Assembly: GCA_031260745.1 (NCBI GenBank)
Contig: JAISKY010000197.1
Coordinates: 1-8,814 of the forward strand
Reading direction: 5' to 3'
DNA length: 8,814 bases
From: Oscillospiraceae bacterium
GTDB lineage: Bacteria > Bacillota > Clostridia > Oscillospirales > Oscillospiraceae
The position numbers and the translations under genes are program-made. Below the pieces are notes generated by a model that saw only the letters and a program-made list of their open reading frames with translations, had not been told where the DNA came from and made no database searches. Shown piece by piece: positions 1-5,058 of this stretch. Every line of letters begins with the position of its first letter. The first letter of the stretch is position 1.

Positions 1-144
1 ATGGTTCGCGAACTTAACAATAACGGCATAACCGCGTTTGAGTTACTGGGCGATATAAAGCCGGCGATTGACAAAATCGTCCAATACGAGCGTAAGCAAG
101 CCGCCAGGTTCGCTGAACGCCAACGTGACGCCGCGCCCATATAG
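1..144 (+). CDS. 3' end of an unidentified protein (partial)
   Basis: An open frame runs from the first base to a TAG stop at 142-144. The visible 47 residues are charged and probably helical, with a Lys/Arg/Glu-rich stretch near residues 30-42 (YERKQAARFAERQR). The ATG at position 1 sits exactly on the window edge, so the true start and total length cannot be known. The last codons run into the first copy of a 16-bp direct repeat (124-139), so the C-terminus has probably been reshaped by that repeat. I do not recognise the family. The gene points at the glycosyltransferase on the other strand, and the inverted repeat at 170-222 separates their 3' ends. That it is coding is plausible, not proven. 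Confidence 0.4.
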   Translation: MVRELNNNGITAFELLGDIKPAIDKIVQYERKQAARFAERQRDAAPI

Positions 145-172
145 AACGAAAAGCGGCGTGACGCCGCGCCCA
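124..172. repeat. Pair of 16-bp direct repeats (33-bp spacing)
   Basis: CGTGACGCCGCGCCCA occurs exactly at 124-139 and again at 157-172. The second copy is preceded by GCGG, so GCGGCG-TGA-CGCCGC (153-167) can form a small GC-rich hairpin. The first copy lies inside the final codons of the partial gene. The second overlaps the start of the long inverted repeat at 170-222. It may be a dispersed intergenic repeat of this genome (inference). Confidence 0.6.
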
Positions 173-222
173 AATATGTAAAAATACGCTGCTATAATGG
201 CAGCGTATTTTTACATATTTGG
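170..222. repeat. Perfect 23-bp inverted repeat between convergent genes
   Basis: The arms at 170-192 and 200-222 are exact reverse complements, separated by a 7-nt loop (TATAATG). The arms are AT-rich outside and end in CGCTGC / GCAGCG beside the loop. It sits between the 3' ends of two convergent genes, so a bidirectional transcript end is the obvious role. However, no uninterrupted T-tract follows either arm; the five-T run lies inside the stem. It could instead be a miniature palindromic element. Confidence 0.75.
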
Positions 223-235
223 ACATTCTGACGCG

Positions 236-1492
236 TCACACCGTTCGCACGTCTTTTAGGCGTTTCGAGCGCGTATGGGCAATCGGTACCCACGTTACGT
301 CTTTTTTTACCAATGCCGTCAGGAAAATCGGAATGAACGTAAGCATATACAGCGGAAACGTAAGCGTATGAAAGATTTTTTTCAATACTCCGCAGTGGAT
401 TTGCCGCCACTCGGTCACACAGGTGATTAGCCCCATCGCAAAACACGTAAAATAACAATTCATCGCAAGCTCACCCAACGAAAACAGCACGATTACAAGT
501 CCGTCGCCCTCGGCTATACCGCAGATTATGCCGATGGTATTAGACACTAAACAAATACAGGAGAGTAACGCCACCGGGAAAAGATTCATCAGCATATCGA
601 AACAGGAAAATCTGCCCTTTTTGAAGAAGCCAGTAAATAAACCAGTTCCGTATTTTGCCAGAACCTGCATAGAGCCTTTTGTCCAGCGCATACGTTGGTG
701 CCAGGATTGTTCAAACTTAATGGGTTGCTCGTCATAAAGTATCGCGGTACGGCAATAGCCGATGGTTTCGCCTTTTAGAATCTCCGAAACGGTGAACTCA
801 ATATCCTCAGTCAGAAGATGACAAGTCCAGCCGCCGTTATCACGGAACACGTCGCGGTGTACGAGGAATCCGGTGCCGGAAACCGCGCAGCTTGAGCGCA
901 AGGTAAATCTCGCGTCATTAAGGTATCGCGCTTCGCGAAGATACCACAGAGAATGTCCCGCGGAAATCCAGTTGTCGCCGTAGTTCTTGGAATTCCTATA
1001 GCTTGTAAGTATTCGATATTTGCCCGTAAACGCTTTGTTCATCTCGCGAATATAGTTCTCGTCAAGCAAATTATCGGCGTCGATGATAAAATATCCGTCG
1101 TACGGCCAGTCGGGGTGAGTTTCGGTGATTGCATTCAACAGGAACGTCAAAGCGTGACCTTTGCCTTTCGCGGAGGTATTGTCACGTTCAAAGACGATAG
1201 CTCCGGCCGCGCGAGCGGTTTCGGCGGTATTGTCCGTACAGTTATCCGCGACAACGTATGTGTCTATAAGCTCTTGAGGATAGTTCTGAGCTTGAATACT
1301 TTCAATCAGGTTACGAACCACAGCGGATTCGTTGCGGGCGCAAACAAGCACCGCGTAGCGACGGTAGGGCGCGTCCGGTAACGGTTTTGCTCGCCGCACC
1401 AGCGATACAAATACAAACAAAATGGCTTGGTACGAGTAACACACAATAAAAATAATTGAAATCACATAGTTTACGTAGACAAAAATATCCAT
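236..1492 (-). CDS. Membrane-anchored family 2 glycosyltransferase (processive-type motifs)
   Basis: This 418-residue protein transfers sugars from nucleotide-sugar donors at the inner face of the membrane, probably into an extracellular or cell-wall polysaccharide or glycan. An N-terminal membrane segment (about residues 5-32) precedes a GT-A catalytic domain. The domain shows YAVLVCARNE at 46-55, a DNCTDNT donor loop at 83-89, the metal-binding DADN at 138-141, the TED catalytic-base motif at 228-230, and QRMRW at 266-270, matching the QxxRW signature of the cellulose/hyaluronan/poly-GlcNAc synthase-like group. Three or so C-terminal membrane segments follow (about 302-325, 331-358, 374-394). 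The ATG is preceded by AAGAAGG at 1498-1504, six to seven bases away. No partner genes adjoin it, so the polymer cannot be named. Family call is firm; substrate unknown. Confidence 0.9.
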   Translation of the reverse strand: MDIFVYVNYVISIIFIVCYSYQAILFVFVSLVRRAKPLPDAPYRRYAVLVCARNESAVVRNLIESIQAQNYPQELIDTYVVADNCTDNTAETARAAGAIVFERDNTSAKGKGHALTFLLNAITETHPDWPYDGYFIIDADNLLDENYIREMNKAFTGKYRILTSYRNSKNYGDNWISAGHSLWYLREARYLNDARFTLRSSCAVSGTGFLVHRDVFRDNGGWTCHLLTEDIEFTVSEILKGETIGYCRTAILYDEQPIKFEQSWHQRMRWTKGSMQVLAKYGTGLFTGFFKKGRFSCFDMLMNLFPVALLSCICLVSNTIGIICGIAEGDGLVIVLFSLGELAMNCYFTCFAMGLITCVTEWRQIHCGVLKKIFHTLTFPLYMLTFIPIFLTALVKKDVTWVPIAHTRSKRLKDVRTV

Positions 1493-1527
1493 AAGTACCT
1501 TCTTATTTAACCGATTGTTGCCGCTAC

Positions 1528-1570
1528 GCTAAATACGCGTATTAGCTTATATACGCAGAGTATAGCGTAT
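1528..1570 (-). promoter_or_regulatory. Palindromic elements in the glycosyltransferase leader
   Basis: Upstream of the glycosyltransferase start lie a perfect 12-bp palindrome AATACGCGTATT (1532-1543), flanked by GCT and AGC, and a second pair, ATACGC (1551-1556) with GCGTAT (1565-1570). Both share the ATACGC/GCGTAT half-site, so they could be repeated operator sites or leader-RNA hairpins. They lie between the candidate -10 boxes and the start codon. Role is inferred. Confidence 0.35.
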
Positions 1571-1625
1571 AAAACTTAAAAGACAACAACGCTTAAATTA
1601 AAATTAGATTAAATTGATATATCGC

Positions 1626-1674
1626 ATTATACCACACTTATAGTCGTTTGTACATACTTTTTGTAATTATACCA
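1626..1674 (-). promoter_or_regulatory. Candidate extended -10 promoters for the glycosyltransferase
   Basis: On the - strand TGGTATAAT occurs twice, at 1626-1634 and 1666-1674, each an ideal extended -10 box. The first has a partial -35 (TGTACA, 1649-1654) at 17-bp spacing. The second has none recognisable. Use of the first implies a leader of roughly 125 nt containing the palindromic elements at 1528-1570. Confidence 0.45.
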
Positions 1675-1836
1675 AAATTTTTATCGGAAAATTTGAAAAT
1701 TTTTTGTTAACGAAAATTCCATTCTGATTTACAGTCAAATAAACTGCTCCGACAAAGCAACAGAATGGTGTGTTATTTTCCGAAAAACGCAACAAAAGTG
1801 TTGACGACGCGAATACTTTGTACTTAATAAAGTTTT

Positions 1837-1871
1837 AACCGTTCCGTTGCGATAAGCTCAACGGAGCGGTT
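1837..1871 (+). repeat. 13-bp hairpin upstream of candidate small-RNA promoter
   Basis: Arms 1837-1849 (AACCGTTCCGTTG) and 1859-1871 (CAACGGAGCGGTT) pair over 13 positions with a 9-nt loop. The single non-Watson-Crick position is a G-U pair if transcribed from the + strand but an A-C mismatch on the - strand, so the + strand RNA would be more stable. It ends one base before the TTGACT box. No T-tract follows, so it is not a standard terminator. Confidence 0.5.
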
Positions 1872-1872
1872 A

Positions 1873-1901
1873 TTGACTAAATGGCGCGGACGCGTTATAA
1901 T
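1873..1901 (+). promoter_or_regulatory. Sigma-A promoter, + strand
   Basis: TTGACT (1873-1878) and TATAAT (1896-1901) are separated by exactly 17 bp, and transcription should begin near 1908. No + strand gene follows: the next + strand feature is a terminator-like hairpin only 16-60 bases downstream, and everything beyond is antisense to yigZ and hflX. Confidence 0.65.
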
Positions 1902-1907
1902 ACAGAC

Positions 1908-1980
1908 AATCCGAGCGTTTTGAGCGAAAGACTAACCTCGAAAGATTATTTGTCGGTGAGGTTTTCGCTTTTTAGTTTTT
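1908..1980 (+). ncRNA. Candidate small RNA (about 70 nt) antisense to the 3' end of yigZ
   Basis: The unit runs from the predicted start of the 1873-1901 promoter to the T-rich tail at 1969-1980. It contains a 10-bp near-repeat, CGAAAGACTA (1925-1934) and CGAAAGATTA (1939-1948), and ends in a terminator-like structure. Its last 35 or so bases overlap the final codons of yigZ on the other strand, so the RNA could act as an antisense or could simply reflect a shared bidirectional terminator. I do not recognise it as a known RNA class; there is no expression evidence. Confidence 0.35.
1924..1980 (+). terminator. Rho-independent terminator, + strand
   Basis: AACCTC (1934-1939) pairs with GAGGTT (1958-1963), and the outer GCGAA (1924-1928) pairs with TTCGC (1964-1968) across a 5-nt left-hand bulge. 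TTTTTAGTTTTT (1969-1980) follows. The T-tract is only on the + strand side. Read from the - strand the hairpin could still mark the end of yigZ transcripts, but without a good U-tail. Confidence 0.55.
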
Positions 1981-2332
1981 CAATTGCCGCTTCAGCGGCG
2001 GCGATTGCGGAGGCTTTGTAGGCGGCTCGAAGTCCGGCGACTCCGAGTTTCGTACCTCCGAACCATCGCGTAACAATGCAAACCACTCCGCTAAGTCCGG
2101 CGGAGCGCAGAACATTAAGTACCGGAAGTCCGGCGGTTCCGGGCGGCTCACCGTTGTCGCCGGAGCGCATAACACCGCTGAGCACGTAGGCATAGACCCA
2201 GTGCGACGCTCCGCGAAGCTCACGCTTCACCGCTAGCATAATCGCGTACGCTTCGGCTTCGGTCGAACAGCGATATATGCGGGCAAGAAAGCGTGAGCGT
2301 TTAACTTTTATTTCAGATTCTGCAACAAACAT
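1946..2332 (-). CDS. yigZ: YigZ/IMPACT family protein (N-terminal domain only)
   Basis: This 128-residue protein matches the UPF0029/IMPACT N-terminal domain: KVKRSRFLA near residues 9-17, ASHWVYAYVLSG at 42-53, the RSGDNGEPPGTAG signature at 56-68, and VTRWFGGTKLGVAGL at 87-101. Relatives of about 200 residues usually carry a second C-terminal ferredoxin-like domain (DUF1949), which is absent here; the protein stops soon after the first domain in a Lys/Glu tail. The family is linked to translation and stress responses, but its bacterial role is not settled. The ATG begins five bases after the hflX stop and has no recognisable Shine-Dalgarno. In-frame stops just upstream exclude an earlier start, so translation is probably coupled to hflX. 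Third gene of the rpmE-hflX-yigZ operon. Confidence 0.88.
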   Translation of the reverse strand: MFVAESEIKVKRSRFLARIYRCSTEAEAYAIMLAVKRELRGASHWVYAYVLSGVMRSGDNGEPPGTAGLPVLNVLRSAGLSGVVCIVTRWFGGTKLGVAGLRAAYKASAIAAAEAAIEKLKSENLTDK

Positions 2333-2337
2333 ACAAA

Positions 2338-3420
2338 TTATAACTTATTATTGTGAATTTCAATTTGCGTAAGCAAATTGTCAAGTCCTTCTCCGGTTTT
2401 CGCCGACACGCAAACGCTGTCGGGTTTACCGCGCGGAACGGAGTCCGGAGCAAGGTCGCACTTGTTGTACGCGTCAATTCGCGGAGTATCACCCGCGCCA
2501 AGCTCCGTAATCAGCTTGCCGCAGATTTCAGCCTGAGCTTGCCAATCCTCGTGCGATACGTCAATAACGTGCAAAATAACGTCCGCAAACGTCAGTTCCT
2601 CCAGCGTAGCCTTGAACGCCGCAATAAGCTGATGGGGAAGTTTGCGAATAAATCCGACGGTGTCTGACAACAGAACCTCGTCGCCGCCGGGCAACCTTAG
2701 CCGCCGCGTAGTGGTATCAAGCGTATCGAACAGCCGGTCTTTTGCCTGAATCCCCGCGCCTGTCATCGCGTTCAGCAACGTCGATTTTCCCGCGTTGGTA
2801 TATCCGACCAGAGCGATGGTTTTCTTTTCGTTCTTACTGCGTAAACGGCGTTGCGTAGTACGAACTCCGCGAACTTTTTCAAGCTCTTGCTCCAGTTTCG
2901 TTATTTTGGCTCTGATGTGACGGCGGTCGGTTTCAAGTTGAGTTTCACCCGGTCCGCGAGTACCGATACGCGACCCGCCGCTGGCGGTCTGTCGCACAAG
3001 GTGTGACCACATTCCCGTAAGTCTGGGGAGCAGATAACGGTATTGAGCAAGCTCTACTTGTAACCGCCCCTCTTTAGTTTGAGCGCGCTGAGCGAATATG
3101 TCAAGAATAATCCCGGCGCGGTCCATAACTCTCACGCCTAGTTTTTCCTCAAGATTACGTTGTTGAGCCGGGCTTAGCGCGTTGTCGAACAGCGCAAGCG
3201 AGCAGTCGTTCTCGTTCAACTTCGATTTAAGTTCCTCAACCTTACCCGTACCGATAAACGTACCGGGTTCGGGCTTATCGCGCTTCTGTAACATTGTGTC
3301 CGCGCTAACGCCGCCTGCCGTTTCCAGCAGGGCGGCAAGTTCCGCTAGACTGCGCTCGTCCGCGCACTCGTCAACCGGGAGCGCGTCAGAGTTCAGTCCG
3401 ACCAGTATTGCTTTTTCCAA
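2338..3420 (-). CDS. hflX: Ribosome-associated GTPase HflX
   Basis: This 360-residue protein is a GTPase that binds the 50S subunit and, in studied species, splits stalled or hibernating ribosomes. The HflX N-terminal domain includes GTFIGTGKVEEL at 53-64. The linker signature GTRGPGETQLETDRR (153-167) is diagnostic, followed by a coiled-coil to about 195. The G domain has G1 GYTNAGKS (206-213), G3 DTVG (253-256), G4 NKCD (319-322) and G5 SAK (339-341), so all nucleotide-binding motifs are intact. It ends shortly after G5. The start is TTG at 3418-3420, preceded by AGGAG six bases upstream; no ATG fits as well, and a TTG start may keep the level low. It lies 39 bases after rpmE and five before yigZ, consistent with one translation-linked operon. 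Confidence 0.95.
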   Translation of the reverse strand: MEKAILVGLNSDALPVDECADERSLAELAALLETAGGVSADTMLQKRDKPEPGTFIGTGKVEELKSKLNENDCSLALFDNALSPAQQRNLEEKLGVRVMDRAGIILDIFAQRAQTKEGRLQVELAQYRYLLPRLTGMWSHLVRQTASGGSRIGTRGPGETQLETDRRHIRAKITKLEQELEKVRGVRTTQRRLRSKNEKKTIALVGYTNAGKSTLLNAMTGAGIQAKDRLFDTLDTTTRRLRLPGGDEVLLSDTVGFIRKLPHQLIAAFKATLEELTFADVILHVIDVSHEDWQAQAEICGKLITELGAGDTPRIDAYNKCDLAPDSVPRGKPDSVCVSAKTGEGLDNLLTQIEIHNNKL

Positions 3421-3459
3421 ATTGTTCTCCTGTAATTATTGCGGTCAGGGAGAACGATT

Positions 3460-3669
3460 TTACTTTGTCGCGGCCAGACCGAAACGCTTGTTGAACCTGT
3501 CAACGCGTCCGCCCGCGTCCACGAGCTTTTGCTTACCCGTAAAGAACGGATGGCACTTAGAGCAAATCTCTACCCTGATGTTTTCTTTTGTTGAACCTGT
3601 GCTGATTACCTCGCCGCACGCGCAGGAAATCGTGGTGTTATAATACTTGGGGTGGATTCCGTTTTTCAT
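3460..3669 (-). CDS. rpmE: Ribosomal protein bL31, zinc-binding form
   Basis: This 69-residue protein of the 50S subunit begins MKNGIHPKYY and carries C16, C18, C36 and C39 (CxC...CxxC), the zinc-binding set of the C+ form. The length is normal for the family. C+ L31 proteins also act as zinc stores. The Shine-Dalgarno AAGGAGGT (3682-3689) is ideal but 12 bases from the ATG, slightly far; I see no better start. It is the first gene of the - strand operon, with its main promoter at 3713-3741 giving a short leader of about 36 nt. No Zur-like operator is evident. Confidence 0.97.
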   Translation of the reverse strand: MKNGIHPKYYNTTISCACGEVISTGSTKENIRVEICSKCHPFFTGKQKLVDAGGRVDRFNKRFGLAATK

Positions 3670-3712
3670 AGCCGTATGTTTACCTCCTTACAATTACATT
3701 TACAACTTTTTT

Positions 3713-3741
3713 ATTATACAAACTTTTTATCGGCTTGTCAA
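3713..3741 (-). promoter_or_regulatory. Promoter P1 of rpmE-hflX-yigZ
   Basis: On the - strand, TTGACA (3736-3741) and TATAAT (3713-3718) are both perfect consensus with a 17-bp spacer. A seven-A tract directly upstream (3745-3751) could act as an UP element. The predicted start is near 3706, about 36 bases before the rpmE ATG. Confidence 0.9.
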
Positions 3742-3773
3742 GAGTTTTTTTACTTTTGCAATATTTTATTACA

Positions 3774-3803
3774 CGTAGGGGTTCGGTATACCGAACCCCT
3801 ACG
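3774..3803. repeat. Perfect 30-bp palindrome
   Basis: Positions 3774-3803 read identically on both strands, centred on GGTATACC, with half-site CGTAGGGGTTCGGTA. A third copy of the inner half-site (ATACCGAACCCC, 3811-3822) follows in the P2 spacer. It lies between the two tandem rpmE promoters. It may be an operator, a hairpin in the long P2 transcript, or an inverted copy of a dispersed TAGGGG-type intergenic repeat. Confidence 0.85.
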
Positions 3804-3807
3804 AGAC

Positions 3808-3837
3808 ATTATACCGAACCCCACCGGAGGTTGTCAA
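3808..3837 (-). promoter_or_regulatory. Promoter P2 of rpmE-hflX-yigZ
   Basis: On the - strand, TTGACA (3832-3837) and TATAAT (3808-3813) are both consensus with an 18-bp spacer. It is the upstream member of a tandem pair. A transcript starting here would pass through the 30-bp palindrome and then P1. Confidence 0.7.
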
Positions 3838-3868
3838 GGGTTTTTTTGCTTTTACAATATTTTATTAC

Positions 3869-3900
3869 CGCTTGACAAGCGTTAACTATTGTGATATACT
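3869..3900 (+). promoter_or_regulatory. Divergent promoter for the conserved hypothetical gene, with overlapping dyad
   Basis: TTGACA (3872-3877) and TATACT (3895-3900) are spaced 17 bp. The -35 box sits inside a short dyad, CGCTTG-A-CAAGCG (3869-3881), which could be a repressor site or chance. The start is expected near 3907. This promoter and P2 are back to back, 34 bases apart. Confidence 0.8.
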
Positions 3901-3982
3901 AAACGCGCAAACGGTAGGGGAGTCACCCATCGCAAAAAACGGAGCGTTTGCCGTACCGAAAACTTAATACAGCAAGGGGGAT
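3901..3982 (+). promoter_or_regulatory. Structured 5' leader of the hypothetical gene
   Basis: GCAAACG (3907-3913) pairs with CGTTTGC (3945-3951), and GGG (3918-3920) can pair with CCC (3926-3928) inside the loop. An alternative pairing joins CGGTA (3912-3916) with TACCG (3954-3958). The G-rich ribosome site (3974-3980) follows. I do not recognise a known riboswitch; a regulatory leader is possible. Confidence 0.35.
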
Positions 3983-4795
3983 TTGATACCCATTACAAAA
4001 AACATTATTGTTGTTGACGAATTTGGTAACGAATATGAGCCGACCTATACCAAACGCGCAAAAGGTCTTGTAAAGCACGGCAGGGCGCGATTCATATCCG
4101 ACAACCGAATATGCCTGACGCGTTCGCCGGTTGAGGTGTACGACAACGTACGCATAACAAATTCGGAGGATAAATCAGTGGAAAACAACATAAACAACAA
4201 CGCCGGTTCCGAGCAATCCGGCAAAAACGTACAGGTCACTGTGGCAGAGATTCTCTCCCGCATTGACAAAATCATTAACGACACCGCGTACTTAGAGCGT
4301 TTCTGCGACAGCTGGAGAATAGCGTCCGAGAATAACGAGAGCGTTATGGGTATGCAACAAGTCGTATTGGCTCGCGAAACTACCAATCAGCGTATGATTG
4401 AGCTTTTAGAGCGTATGTACGACGACATAAGTCCGACCCGCAACGAGGAACCGTGGAATATTAAAGCGTTCAAGGCGTTTATGGACGGGATTCAGGACTT
4501 TGACGTAGATTTGGAAACTGTTCTTATCGGAGGTCCGTTCGGCAATGGGGCGTTGCAGCATTTTTTCGGTAACTCAGCGCCAAAGGTAGTCAACAATTAC
4601 GCGCCGGAACCTCCGCGCTCTGCGAAACCGCCGAAAAATAGCAAGCGCGGCAGACAGTCCAATAACAACGGAGGATTTCCGTTCGGGAATAACTTTTCCG
4701 ATATAGTACACAACGCTGTGCAACAGGCGTTCAATTCCGCAAACGACGATTTCGACGACGAGGAAACGGATTTCGACGAGGACCCGAATAACTAG
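3983..4795 (+). CDS. Conserved hypothetical protein with RRXRR-like N-terminus and acidic tail
   Basis: This 270-residue protein has three parts. Residues 5-45 (IIVVDEFGNEYEP then KRAKGLVKHGRARFI) form a compact conserved block I recall at the start of many clostridial hypothetical proteins. Its V-D-x-G-...-P-...-R-A-x-x-L-...-G-x-A-x-x pattern resembles the RRXRR domain at the N-terminus of IscB-like proteins (inference from pattern only). Residues 84-152 are predicted helical, possibly coiled-coil or oligomerising. Residues 200-270 are low-complexity: Pro/Lys/Asn/Gly-rich, then a very acidic end (DDFDDEETDFDEDPNN). No nuclease motif is present. The start is uncertain: TTG at 3983 is only two bases after the AAGGGGG ribosome site. 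ATA at 3986 or ATT at 3992 space better, and no ATG is available. Monocistronic, bounded by its own promoter and terminator. Confidence 0.8.
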   Translation: MIPITKNIIVVDEFGNEYEPTYTKRAKGLVKHGRARFISDNRICLTRSPVEVYDNVRITNSEDKSVENNINNNAGSEQSGKNVQVTVAEILSRIDKIINDTAYLERFCDSWRIASENNESVMGMQQVVLARETTNQRMIELLERMYDDISPTRNEEPWNIKAFKAFMDGIQDFDVDLETVLIGGPFGNGALQHFFGNSAPKVVNNYAPEPPRSAKPPKNSKRGRQSNNNGGFPFGNNFSDIVHNAVQQAFNSANDDFDDEETDFDEDPNN

Positions 4796-4809
4796 AAATA
4801 ATTGCGTAG

Positions 4810-4845
4810 GGGCAAACCAGTAGGTTTGCCCTTTTTCGTTTTTTT
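4810..4845 (+). terminator. Rho-independent terminator
   Basis: A perfect 9-bp stem, GGGCAAACC (4810-4818) with GGTTTGCCC (4823-4831), has an AGTA loop and is followed by TTTTTCGTTTTTTT. It ends the hypothetical gene 15 bases after its stop and insulates the nifH-like operon. Confidence 0.95.
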
Positions 4846-4975
4846 AAGTTATATCCGGCGGCGTCTCAACGATAGCGCGTTGCCGCGTAAAAACGCATCG
4901 CGGGGTAGGGCGACGCGTATTTCTCGTACGGATTCGAGCATAGGAGCGCTAGGGTAAAAAAAATCAAAAAAACTC

Positions 4976-5004
4976 TTGACAATTGCGGAGGTATGTGCTA
5001 TAAT
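4976..5004 (+). promoter_or_regulatory. Promoter of the nifH-like/cysK/transporter operon
   Basis: TTGACA (4976-4981) and TATAAT (4999-5004) are perfect consensus with a 17-bp spacer. An A-tract (4966-4972) may serve as an UP element. The start is expected near 5011, giving a leader of about 48 nt. The 17 bases AAAAAAACTCTTGACAA (4966-4982) are identical to those of the rpmE P1 promoter on the other strand. Nothing resembles a sigma-54 -24/-12 nif promoter. Between the preceding terminator and this site (4846-4965) I see only short GC-rich hairpins and no gene. Confidence 0.92.
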
Positions 5005-5058
5005 TTCTGCATATAAAACATAGTAATTAGGTATGAATTATCGGAGAGGTATACATTT

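Larger units (their letters stand above)
1493..1945. other. Gene-free intergenic region
   Basis: I see no convincing protein-coding frame in these 453 bases. The stretch at about 1590-1740 is very AT-rich. It contains the glycosyltransferase leader and promoter candidates, a hairpin at 1837-1871, and the start of a + strand promoter/terminator unit at 1873-1980. Nothing clear was found between about 1680 and 1836 beyond AT-rich sequence. Confidence 0.6.
3735..3868. repeat. 38-bp direct repeat, 96-bp period, containing promoter -35 boxes
   Basis: Copies at 3735-3772 and 3831-3868 match at 35 of 38 positions. Each begins (in - strand terms, ends) with TTGACA and carries the adjacent A-tract and an AATAAAATATTG block. 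The duplication therefore copied the upstream half of the rpmE promoter. The 30-bp palindrome lies between the copies. Confidence 0.85.

Noticed and set aside
953..1381. 142-codon + strand open frame
   Set aside because: It lies entirely opposite the glycosyltransferase, has no ribosome site and no recognisable domain; its opposite-strand frame has clear GT2 motifs.
1801..1830. Possible + strand promoter TTGACG...TAATAA
   Set aside because: The -10 matches only half the consensus, and a far better promoter lies 70 bases downstream.
3652..3885. 77-codon + strand open frame across the rpmE promoter region
   Set aside because: Its internally repetitive protein simply reflects the 38-bp DNA repeat; it overlaps promoters and has no ribosome site.
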